A DNA stretch of 64,000 bases from Bostrychus sinensis (lineage: Eukaryota; Chordata; Actinopteri; Gobiiformes; Eleotridae). The translations under genes were made by a program, and so were the position numbers. Below are positions 35,570 to 46,150 of this stretch, one piece after another. Numbering within the stretch: the first letter of the stretch is position 1; every line of letters starts with the position of its first letter. The notes under the pieces were generated by a model that searched no databases, was not told the origin of the DNA, and was given only the letters and a program-made list of their open reading frames with translations. The DNA lies in NCBI GenBank assembly GCA_020698575.1, contig CM036252.1, forward strand, positions 24,464,706 through 24,528,705, written 5' to 3'.

Positions 35570-38517
35570 ATGGCGGATGACGAGAAGATTGGTGACAAAA
35601 ACGATCTGCAAATTGTGAAGGTAATTGTAAGGTTTAGGTACAATGGCTTGTCTTTGTCTGTTGTTAAATGACCCTTTTATTAATGTGTTTAATTAGTATT
35701 CATCACTGTGCATGTCCTAATCTTGTCTCTGTAACAGCAGCCAGCAGTTATTATACAGTACTGTATGCATTATTTCATTCACGATAAAACAAAACCACCT
35801 CGTGTTTTATATACTCAACAAGGTAGACAAGGATTTTCAAATACAACAATCCACTCCTAGAATTATTATATAAAAAAATATTTTAACACCAGAAGGGTTG
35901 AGGGTTTTGTCATCGTCATTGTCTCTTTTATCTCCCCCCTTGCAATACAGGACCTGGTGGATGGACTTTATAATTTCAGAGACTGCTATTTTGAGACTCA
36001 CAGTGTTGAAGATGCTGGAAGAAAACAAAGTGATGTCGCACAGGAGTTAGAAAAAACTCTAAAGAAGCTACAGGAGTATGAAGGTATGGTGTTGATTAGA
36101 GTGATCGATTAGAACTTAAAAATGGTTAATGGGTTTGTAACTAACTAGTAAATATCTGTTCTTCTTTGCCTACAGATCGATACAAGCATAAAGCTGAATT
36201 TTTGCTACAGAAAGGAAAATGCCTGAATGTATCTCCAGATTTTAGTGCCATGGCTGAGGAGTGCCTTTCCCGGGCTGTGAAGCTGGAACCTACACTGGTG
36301 GAGGGCTGGAATACACTAGGAGAGCAATACTGGAAAAAAGGAGACCTGACTGGTGCCAAGAACTGCTTTACAGGAGCCTTGCAGCAGGTAACAGTTGGCA
36401 GATGTACTGTACAATGTTTTTTTTTGGGGTGTGTGTGAAAATAATAGCGTTCTGCATTGTTTTTCTAAAGAGCAAAAATAAAGTGTCGCTTCGTAACCTG
36501 TCCATGGTGTTGAGACAGCTGCCAGCCACTAACAGTGAAAGTCACAACAAACAGGTGATGGAGAGTGTGGACATGGCACGACAAGCTGTCCAGTTAGATG
36601 TCACAGATGGGACGTCCTGGTGTGAGTAGGGCACTGTTTCAAGCAGATGTTTTGCAGTTTCTAGTGCTTTGTTTAAATTTAGATTTTGTACTGTTGTTTT
36701 ACAGATATTTTGGGAAATGCATATGTGTCGCTTTTTTTCACCTGTGGCCAAAATCCACAGTTGTCTCAACAAGCTTTAAGTTCATATGCACAATCAGTGA
36801 GTTTATTTATCATGCAATATTGTAGATGTATTACCATCTGTAAGCAACCACTTAAGAGTATAACTAATATGTACCTTCATAGGAAAAAGTGGACAAAGCT
36901 GCGTCCTGTTATCCCGAGCTGCATTTCAACCGAGCCACTTTGTTTCAGTACGAGGAGATGTTTGGGTCTGCCTTGGGTGGCTACAGTCGTGCTGCCTCCC
37001 TTGATCCAAGTTTGGAGGAGCCTCCAGAGAGAGAGAGGCTGCTGCTGGAATACCTAGAGAAAGTCACAGAGCTTATACAGAACAAGGTAAGTAAATAAGT
37101 GCATTGTCCTCTGTATAATAATGTTTTAAACACTTACCTAATATCTAGTGCCTTTGATATTTGCTGGGAATAAACATGTTAGGGATGTTTTTTGTTTAAA
37201 TAAATGCTCTGGCATCATGATTGATATACTGTATGTTTTATTAACTTTACTGATGTGTACTGTATTTTACAGTCATGGCTTTGACTCTCTGTGATGATGA
37301 CACACTTAGTAGCTGCTACAGTTTACATATATTACATTCTTATCACAAAATGGTAGATGCCAGAATGTATCTACAGAAGGTGAATGTATGATAATTATCA
37401 TCCACCAAGAAGCAATATTTTATGCACAAGGCTTCACTTTCAGCACAAAATTATGACAAATGAAAACCTGAAGACCTAATGAAGCAAAAACATTGAGAAA
37501 CAGATTTTCTAATCTAAACATTACCACATTGTTAGCTTTGTAGTTTCAAAAGGATGGGGAAGAGTGCAACAGTATGTTTATTTCCATTTTGGCCACAAGA
37601 TGGAATCAAAGTGCAGATATGTTTTTGGTATTCCCTGAATTTCTGTCTTTTCTCTCCTCAGGGGAAAGTAAAGGCACGCAGGTTAAGAACCATGCTCTCT
37701 AACCTAAACACATCAGCATTAGGCCCCTGCTCCTCTCCTCAGTTCCGTTCCCCTACTGGTCATGTGGGGAGCCTGGAACCCCGAACCCTGTCTTCCCTCT
37801 CACACGGCAACAACATTGGAGTTGCTGCTCTGGGCAAAGTAGTGTTCAGTTTGGCCTCAGAGGGACGCATGGCATTGTAAGAAAATTATTAAAATACTTT
37901 TGTAATTAACACAAATATTTAGGCAGACATTAGTTAGTTTCCTCTGTATTCCACCATAACAGTAATGAATACTACAACTGCAAATACTTGCTTGCTCCAC
38001 TTCCTCCACCAGTATTGAAAACCAGTAAATGCATAGACTCTTTGCACAGCTTTTCTGATAAATGGAAAGTGAACACAAGAAGGTTTTTTAACCCTTATTT
38101 GGTTAAACAAAACAAAAAAAAAATTCTGTGTGTAATATTTTTGCAAATTGTGCTCATGTTTTCTCTCTTGCAGTACTTTTGGCATAGTGGACAGTGAAGA
38201 AACATGTATAGTAGTGATGGTGTACAATACTGCGGACAGCTGGGGAGTCCTAATAGGAGACACTGTTGTCATTCCTGAGCCTCACATCAAACGTCATTGT
38301 ATAACACATAAAGAAAAGGTCTATATTTATACAAAATTAAACATTTGACAAAACAAAAGCCTGTTTTTGCCTAAATTTTTTTTGTATTTTTTGACAGTCA
38401 TTTGACTTCAGAAGTATTCGAGTGGACTCTCCTCTGCTTCTCATTGTAAATGGCAAGAAACAAAACATCCAAAGTCAAATAGCTGTGTCTGTCAGCTACA
38501 AGCCTCAGAGTGAATGA
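35570..38517 (+). CDS. ttc5: Tetratricopeptide repeat protein 5 (TTC5/STRAP)
   Basis: TTC5 is a stress-responsive p300/p53 co-factor and also the adaptor that recognises nascent tubulin at ribosomes to trigger tubulin mRNA decay. Nine exons: 35570-35620, 35951-36083, 36176-36387, 36471-36621, 36705-36796, 36883-37086, 37662-37876, 38174-38318, 38398-38517. They sum to 440 residues, equal to the human length, all GT-AG and in phase. The N-terminal two thirds are TPR helices (YKHKAEFLLQKGKCLN, EECLSRAVKLEPTLVEGWN, LGEQYWKKGDLTGAKNCF, YPELHFNRATLFQYEEMFG). The C-terminal third is the OB-fold domain (FGIVDSEETCIVVMVYNTA, SWGVLIGDTVVIPEP, LLLIVNGKKQNIQ). Start chosen at MADDEKIGDKND, directly followed by a consensus donor. 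Divergent from mettl3. Confidence 0.97.
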
Positions 38518-38895
38518 GTTGAGCATGACGCAAGAGGACCAAATCTGTTCTTGGATATGAATGAATAATTATTGCGTTTGTGAAGATTTTTATGTTTATG
38601 CCTGTTCTATGTGTTGTATTGTAAATAGAGGCTACTTTACATTGTCTTTAGAAAGGCAATTTGCTATATTTATACATTTTTGTACCTGTTGTGGGTGGAA
38701 GCATTTTGCTAAAGATTGAGCCTGTGATGGAAACATTGTGATTTCCAGTAACAAAAAAAACACTTACATTTACTTTAAATGTGTCCTGTTTTTACTTTGA
38801 GGTTGTTTTTTTACATTCACTGACTCTGTTTACTCTAATGAAGGTTGGTGTATTAGCAAAAAGTTTTAAGGTGGATAAGTGAACAGTAGCATATA
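38518..38895. other. ttc5 3' UTR and flank
   Basis: AT-rich sequence after the ttc5 stop. I see no canonical AATAAA close to the stop. A variant signal or a more distal site is likely. Confidence 0.4.
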
Positions 38896-39690
38896 ACACC
38901 ACCCTGCAACAGATTTGCTGAATAGGTTCTGATAGTTGTTTCTAACTAATTTTTAGATGCTGGGTCCGGATATGCTGTTAGTTTTGTTCTAGAACATCAC
39001 AACTTTTCACAAGGTCTGAACTTTTTTTTTTTTTGCCTAAGTTGGACCATAAATGTCAGAGCTATTGCCAGATACACAGCCACCAACACAGGAAACACTA
39101 CCTTTATGTACAATAGGTGGACAACATTTATCACTTTTCCTCTGATTAGCCATTATATGACTGCTAGGCACACAAAACATGCACACAAAACTCCTGGTTT
39201 CAGGGATTTATAATGACCCGTGAAAGACGGAAAAGCAAGCATAGTCCAGATGATTTCTGCTACATCTGTGACAACAACATCCAAACAATGCCAGAAAATT
39301 ACAGACTTTGTTAAAAAAAAAAAAAGGCATATTCTACATTTTTTTTGGAATGAAGCTTGTTAACCAGGACAAACCATGGGCTCCTCATACAGTGTGCCGG
39401 GTTTGTAATGAGAACCTTAGACAGTGGACCAAAGGAAATAGAAAAAGCTTAAGTTTTGGCATTCCACTGGCATGGAGGGAGCCAAGAAATCATAGTGATG
39501 ACTGCTATTACTGTATGTATAACCCTGTAATTTACCACAATTATTAAAAAAGTCGTTCTTATTTTGTGGGAAAACAGTATGTAATAGGGAATTTTCAGTG
39601 GCATATTTGAACTCAGCATGACCAAAATAGGTTAAAAAAAAAGTGTGATTTGCAACAGTATAAACTTTTTTTCTAGATGCAGGGTGGTGT
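38896..39690 (+). mobile_element. TIR-bounded transposable element carrying a decayed Cys-rich domain, copy 1 (795 bp)
   Basis: The unit opens with ACACCACCCTGCA (38896-38908) and closes with the exact reverse complement TGCAGGGTGGTGT (39678-39690), a perfect 13-bp terminal inverted repeat. Inside, 39213-39510 reads in broken frames as DDFCYICDNNIQTM, then FGMKLVNQDKPWAPHTVCRV, CNENLRQWTKGNRKS and FGIPLAWREPRNHSDDCYYC. This is a CxxC-rich domain that I recall as common in transposon-derived proteins of fish and invertebrates, not a named transposase domain. An in-frame stop and a poly-A run interrupt it. No clear target-site duplication is visible. A second, diverged copy lies in the same orientation at 40.9-41.7 kb. 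Confidence 0.7.
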
Positions 39691-40027
39691 AATAAATGCA
39701 CTTTCTGCTTAAAAAACTAAATATCATTACTATTAATTACAATACAAACATTTATCACCTGCAGTTTTTTATCACAAATGTAAATTTTATTTTATCTGTC
39801 AATAAACCAACATAAGTATTACAGCTTTTTTTTTATATTAAATAATATATCAAACAGGTTAATAAACTTTATCTGACTTACATATGGTGACTATTGGACA
39901 TATAGCAGTTACTAATACCTTAGAACAATTAAAGGCAAAAAATCAAACTTTTAACTTATAACTACATTTACTTTTAACTACATAACTCTACAGGACACTA
40001 GGGTAACGTTCAAAATTCATGGTGTAG
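39691..40027. other. ccnb1ip1 3' UTR and flank
   Basis: AT-rich sequence between the transposable element and the ccnb1ip1 stop codon. No other gene. Confidence 0.4.
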
Positions 40028-43000
40028 TTAATGCTTGTCACAGTGTTTCTTGACCAGGGGCCGGCCCCTGTCCTTTACAGGGGTGCTGAACTGAAAGAAG
40101 GACTTGGCTCCTTCAGGCTCAAGACAGGAGAAGAATCTACTGTCCCCGTCGTGGCCTGCAGAAGGGAACTGTGGGCTTCTCTGGGGCGTCACCAGTCGAG
40201 CCATCCCTGGGTGACAAATGGAAGGTTGATAGATGTCTCTTTTTGTTATACCTTGGGAAAATCCCTTACATAGACAATCAGCTCATTACTTCTAGTATTC
40301 TTTCCTAATAATAGAAACCGCTTACAGCTGCCCCTTTGAGTATTTTAGGTTAATTCATGCTGTGCCTACTTCCTCCACACAATCAATACACTAACTACAA
40401 TAACTTTCATATCAACATTTTTACTTTGTCTAATACCTACTTTAAATCTAAATTAGTTTTTGGCCCAACAGTAGTTAGCTCTTACCTGCATTGAAGTCAT
40501 GATGTTCTGGTTGTGGTATCTCTCTGTCTCCCATACCAACCACCATGTTCCTCAGCCTCAATGAGTCATACAGGCCCTGAAGTTTTTGGTACTGCCTGTT
40601 CCTCTCCATCAGTCTTTCAGACACCTCACTGTACTTCCTCTTGTACTCCTCCATCACCTGGATAGAAACAGGTTTATTTGGTTGAATAAGGCAATGACCA
40701 TATGATTTGTTATGATTTATTTGTTGATATCTGAAACTGGTCTCTATGAAGATTGATAGATTCATTTAAAAATACTAACAACATTTATTAAACAATAAGT
40801 CAATACTTTCTGTCTTTGCAGGTAGAACTCAACATAGTAGCATTTCTAGAAGGACGTGAATCAAAGTAAGGCTCTATTTGACTGGACAAATCTACTAGCA
40901 AGTAGTAAAGGGTAAATAACATTGGTATACTACAGTTGTGTTCATAACACCGCCATGAATCAGATTTGCTGAATAGGATCTGATAGTAGTTTCTAACTAC
41001 TTTTTAGATGCTGAGTCCAGATATGTTGTCAGTTTTGCTCTAGAACATCACAACTTTTCACAAAGTCTGATGTCCAGTGTAGAGCTTTTTTGCTTAAGAT
41101 GGACCATAAACATTACAGCTATTGCCAGATACACTGCCACCAACACAGGAAACACTATCTTTATGTACAATAGGTGAGCAATATTTATAATTTTTTCTCT
41201 GATTAGCCCTTATATGAAGGCTAGGCACACTTACATGCAAGCGCACAAATGCAAGCATAGCCCAGAAGATTTCTGCTACATCTGTGACAACAACATCCAA
41301 ACAACAGCAGCAAATTACAGACTTCGTAAAAAACGGCATATTCTGCATATTTTGCAATGAAGGTTGGTGACCAGGACAAACCGTGGGCTTCTCATACAGT
41401 GTGCCGGGCTTGTGATGAGAACCTTAGACAGTGGACCAAAGGAAATAAAAAAGTTTTAACATTCCACTGGCATGGAGGGAGCCAAGAAATCATAGTGATG
41501 ACTGCTATTACTGTATGTATAACCCTGTAATTTACCACAATTATGAAAAACTTCATTCTTATTTTGTGGGAAAACAGTACATGATAGAGAATTTTCAGTG
41601 GCATATTTGAACTCAGCATGATCAAAATAGGTAAAAAAAAAAAAGTGTGATTTGCAAAACAGCATAAACTTTTTTTCTAGATGCAGGGCGGTGGAACAAT
41701 AGCAGTATGTGTATCAAAGTAAATCTCCAAATCCTTATTTTAGCTTTTATTTCCACACATGCAAATGCATTGAGAACACTGCTCATTCCATTAATTCTAA
41801 ATCAAAACATAAACAAATGATCAAATTAGTTATTCCTTTACAGAAAGTGAAAAAAGGAATATTGGGCTTTTTAAAAAAAAAAATTGTCCGTATTTTTCTT
41901 AAAAGCAAACATTTACTGCAAAAAAAATGAAAAATTCTTTCAGATTTTGCTTTCCTGTGGATCTCTGAACTAATATTTAGTTGTATAACCATGTTTTTTG
42001 AGAAGTGCTCTTCATCTGTGATACATGGAATCCACTATTTTCTGGCAGGTATTGCAGCCCAGGATGACTGGACTACATTCCACAATTCCACAGCATTTCT
42101 TGGTTTAGCCTGGAAATAGCATTTTTATTGTCACCCCACAAGTTTTCTATAGGGTTAAGGTCGGAGGATTGGGCTGGCCACTCCATTACATTAATCTTAT
42201 TGGTCCTGAACCAAGATGCTGCTCTTTTATTGTGTGTTTTAATAATAATAATAATGCATTGAATTTTTATTGCGCCTTTCTAGATAACCAAAGCGCTTTA
42301 TGCTGCATTATTCATTTACTCCTCAGTCATACTCAGTGATGATGAACTGCTTCAGTAGCCACAGTTGCCTTGGGCAGACTGACAGAAGCATGGCTGCCAA
42401 TCTCTCTGACCACCACCAAACACAATTCATACAGGTACCATATTTTTAATGATCTATGATCCCTGTGATGAGATAAATGGGCCCAACACCTGAGAAACAT
42501 CCCCATATCATGATGCTAGCTCTTTACTGACTTCACAGTGTACTGTTGGAACTCAGTGTTTGGGGTCGTCTGACAAACTGTCTGTGGCCCCTAGATCCAA
42601 AAAGAACAATCTTACTTTCATCAGTCCTCAAAATGTTGTGCCATTTCTCTTTAGGTCGGTCAATGTGTTTTTGAAATCTCTTCAGCACGTCTTTTTTTAA
42701 CAATGGGACTTATAACATTTTATTTCATTAAAAACACAAAAATTACATCCAAAAAGCCATATCTGATTTAATTTTAACACGCAAATTTCTAATATCTTTA
42801 TTTCCAATATTATAAATTTTTTTCCCTTTTATATTGATATATACTTCCTAGAAAACAATACGATTCAATACATGATGTGTATTAATATAGTTACATCATA
42901 GGGAAAAATCTATACATTAATATAGTTATGGTATCATTTTCTGCACTTCTTTATATGTTTTCCCCTCTCCAGTCAACTATTTAATCAAAGTATACAGTTC

Positions 43001-43960
43001 TTCTGACCAGTGTCTTGAACAATCCACTTTACTCCGATTTTTTTAGAGAAATGCACTATAACCAGCATGCACAACATGTGCTGCCTTTGTCTTTACATAA
43101 GGGACAGCTGTTTAACAGCTGATTTCTCACAGCTGACTGAGGTCCCTGATTGCACACCACACTTATTATTTTGAACATGCCCCTTTCATCTAATTATTTA
43201 AATACAAACAATTAGCAGCATGCATTTCATGACTGTTGAGTCTATTGGTTTTCTATTACTCTACTACACCTATTAGTAAGTTAATTACCAATTGTTTTAC
43301 CAAAACAGTGATTGTTTGGCTTTGTGATGCTGAACTGCTATTATTTTGAATCTGTGATTACCAATATGATTATATGATTTTCAATATAGGATTACCTTTT
43401 TCAGGGAGGCAATCTCTCCTCTCATGGCTGTAAGCTCCAACTCTCTGCTCTGATTCTGTTGTGTCAAAACCTTATCCATTTGCTTCAGCTGAGCCTCAGC
43501 CCGTGACAAGCTGTATTCTTGATACATGTGCTCCTGATGAACCTGTAAAATGTTTACTTCATAAATTTAGTTGTGTAAAATTGGCGAAATGTCCTAAACA
43601 ACATTCAGAAATTGTAAACACAAATGTAATGTACATCTCAATAGTCAACAGTTTGACCTGGTAGCTCCAGAAAGCAAGGGCGCGTGCACTAATGTCCAGA
43701 ACTATGTCTGGCCGCAGGCCTGCCAGTACCATGGCTTTGTACTCTTCTGAGGGCGAAAGCTCAGTCCGGACAATGTCCAGTTTTCCAGACAGCGCAGAGG
43801 AGCAGGCTGGGCAGATGGAAGGTGAACGGCTGAACTCACCAGAGCCATGCTGGTCACAGAATACATGGGAGCAGGCCGTGACCCAAGCAAAACCACTAAG
43901 CTTTGCCCGACACTTTGGGAAGTTACACAGAAGTGTGTCATCACAGAGAGTCATAGCCAT
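40028..43960 (-). CDS. ccnb1ip1: Cyclin B1-interacting protein 1 (HEI10), meiotic crossover RING E3 ligase
   Basis: HEI10 is a RING-type ubiquitin/SUMO ligase that marks and promotes meiotic crossovers and also affects cyclin B. Minus-strand coding exons are 43960-43658, 43542-43396, 40657-40486 and 40206-40028, giving 266 residues (human 277). An unusual C3HC-type RING lies at residues 12-53: C12-C17, C30-H32-C35-H38, C50-C53 (CNFPKC, CSHVFCDQH, CPAC). It is followed by the conserved LSPSEEYKAMVLAGLRPDIV. Residues about 100-185 form a coiled coil (YQEYSLSRAEAQLKQMDKV, RNRQYQKLQGLYDSLRLR). The C-terminal exon (MARLVTPQRSPQFP, FFQFSTPVKDRGRPLV) is less conserved, as in other vertebrates. The start MAMTLC follows an acceptor (TTTACAG|CC) and sits in GCCATGG; the inner Met3 matches the human start. 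Intron 2 is long (2.7 kb) and full of transposons. Confidence 0.95.
40947..41695 (+). mobile_element. TIR-bounded transposable element, copy 2 (about 750 bp), in ccnb1ip1 intron 2
   Basis: It is colinear with copy 1 at 38.9-39.7 kb over its whole length, with the same start (ACACCGCC, CAGATTTGCTGAATAGG) and end (TTTTTTTCTAGATGCAGGGCG). The terminal repeats are more degraded: CACCGCC on the left, GGCGGTGG on the right. The Cys-rich block (DFCYICDNNIQT, IPLAWREPRNHSDDCYYC) is present but broken by more frame changes, so this copy looks older or less constrained than copy 1. Confidence 0.7.
41940..42700 (-). mobile_element. Tc1-like transposase remnant (catalytic part), interrupted by a family B repeat
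   Basis: Read on the minus strand, 42700-42440 gives RFQKHIDRPKEKWHNILRTD followed by ESKIVLFGSRG, then IMIWGCFSGVGPIYLI. This is the DESKI-type first catalytic region and the WGCFS block of Tc1 transposases. After the insert, 42230-41950 gives VMEWPAQSSDLNPIENLWGD, and then the C-terminal part ending HVSQMKSTSQKTWLYN. Stops break the frame. The element lies in ccnb1ip1 intron 2 and is not intact. Confidence 0.8.
42240..42430. repeat. Interspersed repeat, family B (copy 2), inserted into the Tc1-like remnant
   Basis: TTGCGCCTTTCTAGATAACC, AAAGCGCTTTATGCTGC, ACTCCTCAGTCATACTCAG and GTAGCCACAGTTGCC match family B copy 1 in mettl3 and extend it on the left. It splits the Tc1 coding sequence between the WGCFS and WPAQSSDLNP motifs, so it inserted later. 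Confidence 0.65.
42701..43395. other. Rest of ccnb1ip1 intron 2
   Basis: AT-rich intronic sequence with no further coding signal. Confidence 0.4.
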
Positions 43961-44532
43961 GGCTGTAAATCACAGTACATATCAGTAAAGTTACTAAAAC
44001 ATACAGTATATCAATCAAAACAAACATCCCTACAAAAAACACTCCTAACATGTTTTCCCAGCAAATATCAAAGGCACTGGATATATTGGAAGAGATCAAA
44101 TCAAGCTCGTTAATTACTTTATTATTACTATGTAATGTAACATAGGCTACAGAAAAAATGGGAATAGTTTGTGTGACTGGGTATAAATTGTTTCTTTAAT
44201 ATTTATTTTAGCACATCATCCAAGATGTCAATTTTAAAACGGTTTTGTTTTTACTTCTAACAAATTAGTTTCAGTATGACCTAAACGTTTATAAAAAACA
44301 TTTCTATACCTTTACATGTTTCAAACTGCTATAGCTAAAATAAATCACTGTGAGCTAGCCAATATTAGCTAACATTAGCCGCTCATTTTCTAACTTTTTA
44401 CACAATAAACAATATCAATACTCATGTGAATATTGTGTTATTTATCCTCATACGGTGACTCTTCACTTTTATAATTTATTTTCTGGTTGTTAAGTTAATA
44501 AAAGCGTTGCATAATTTTTGGCTAAACATAAC

Positions 44533-44700
44533 TCACCTTTTATTACCGCTTATATTTCTCCGCAGGTGTCACGTGACGCTAATCAGCCATTCTTCAATCT
44601 GATTGGCTGCCACTCCATAGACAATCTGCCCATTAACCAATCAATTCTGTCAAAACTAATAAATTAAACTAACGAACATATTTGACAATAAAAAAATAAA
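44533..44700 (-). promoter_or_regulatory. ccnb1ip1 promoter and noncoding first exon
   Basis: A minus-strand donor AAAG|GTGAGT ends a likely 5' UTR exon at 44537. Just upstream on that strand lies the palindrome TCACGTGA (44569-44576), an E-box/CRE-like site. Further up are CCAAT boxes in both orientations (ATTGG at 44602, CCAAT near 44637). The exon's 5' limit is not visible. Confidence 0.5.
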
Positions 44701-46150
44701 TAAAAATCCAAAATTAAACCGATAACATAGTCCTATTTAACATATTCTCATCCTTGTTCAGTTTTAATTTTGTAATTTGACAACTTGTTTTATGTTCACA
44801 TTTAAAAATTACCTATCACTCTAACCTTTACCAAGTGATGCTATAGACTCAATTTTTACCCAAAGTATTTTGTTCCAAATCCCATTATGTCCCATACACT
44901 GACTAAACTTCTGAGTCTAGCCTATAAGTAGCTATACTGTGAGACACCTACTTAAATATGACCCCCTCCTTCTCCTACACCTCCCACTTTTTTCTCTTTC
45001 TGTCTTTCTCTTTTATCCATTTCTCCACGTGGTACAGAAGTAAAGGCGGGGGGTGAAAGAGGAGCATTGTGCTGTGCAGCAGTGGATCCGGGGGTTCATA
45101 GTGAGCGAGGGGAGATGCTCACTCAACTGTGGCCAGCAAGCCATTGTCAAAGATTCCCATCTATTCTCTGCCTTTTAAATAGAGCTCCAGTGTAAGATGC
45201 TTTTTTCGGGGCAAGGGGGGTAGCTACGGGTGGGAGGGTGGTCATTATGCTCTTGGTCGGTGATAACACACGAAATACATATGAGCATGGCCCCTCAACG
45301 GCCACTCACTGCACTTTTGTTCATAATTGGCCCTATGGAAATCAAAGGCTTGTGTGCTGCTGCGCTAACTCTGGTAGTTTGTGACTTTTGCTCGTTTCAA
45401 ACACCTGTCACTGCAACAGTAGCTTGGTGATGACCAACTGTAAAATGTTGTGAGGCATGTAAATCAATTCATTACTTTAAAATCATCTGACGCCATTGTT
45501 TTAAGCTTCCACCCATGATTTACTTTGTGAATGATTCTTAACACATCATGATCATTTCTCTTCCGTTTGTTGCGGCCAAATCAGCGTCTTTCACACCCAC
45601 TTGATATGTTTTATTAGAGATTTATTGCTGCTGAGTGAGTATGTAAAGGCAAATAAAGCTGGGCAGAATAAGAAAAAGGGAGTCGGGGAGGCTGTGTGTT
45701 CCACGGCATTGAAATGCAAATATCAGTGAAGAACAAGGAGTGGTTCTGTGTAAATGAGTGTGTATGGCGTGTGTGTGTTCCCTGTATGTGCATGCAGCAG
45801 GGCAGCAGTGTGAGAGGAGGGGCGCAAATTGGACAAGTTTTTTTTTTTTTTTTTTTTGGGGTGGGGGGGTGGGGGGGTAAAGAGACTTTAGAAACAGCCA
45901 CACACGCACTCCCAGTAGCTTCATATGGCACGGAGCTGAACTGAGGACACCCAGGCTCTGTCCTGTCCTCTGTCAAATTCCATCCAAGAAAGCTCACAAT
46001 TTGTTTTCCTCAAGTCAAAGTTTCACTGTGGTCCCTTGTGCTACTTTTGAACTTTGGATGCGTCCAGGGGCTCGTCCGAGGGCGCATACAACGTGCCTGT
46101 TGCCAGTCCCACAACTGATGCCCCCCTTTCCGTCTGACTCGCCGTGAATC
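44701..46150. other. Upstream region of sall2 with promoter-like features
   Basis: Divergent from ccnb1ip1. The block from about 45000 becomes GC-richer and includes CCACGTGG (45026-45033), a 20-T run followed by a G-tract array at 45858-45877, and GC-rich sequence up to the sall2 start. No other coding exon is convincing. Confidence 0.45.
45838..45877. promoter_or_regulatory. Poly-T run followed by a potential G-quadruplex, about 270 bp upstream of the sall2 ATG
   Basis: Twenty Ts (45838-45857) run directly into GGGGTGGGGGGGTGGGGGGG (45858-45877). This supplies four or more G-tracts with single-base loops, the pattern that favours a parallel quadruplex. Whether it folds or regulates sall2 is inference. 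Confidence 0.5.

Noticed and set aside
39308..39547. A host gene for a Cys-rich protein (PWAPHTVCRV ... CYYC)
   Set aside because: It lies within a TIR-bounded element, a second decayed copy exists nearby, and stops and a poly-A run break the frame. It is transposon-derived and not a working gene.
40031..40273. Plus-strand open frame of 80 codons
   Set aside because: It is antisense to the last coding exon of ccnb1ip1, which continues the minus-strand frame with matching phase and ends in a stop at 40028.
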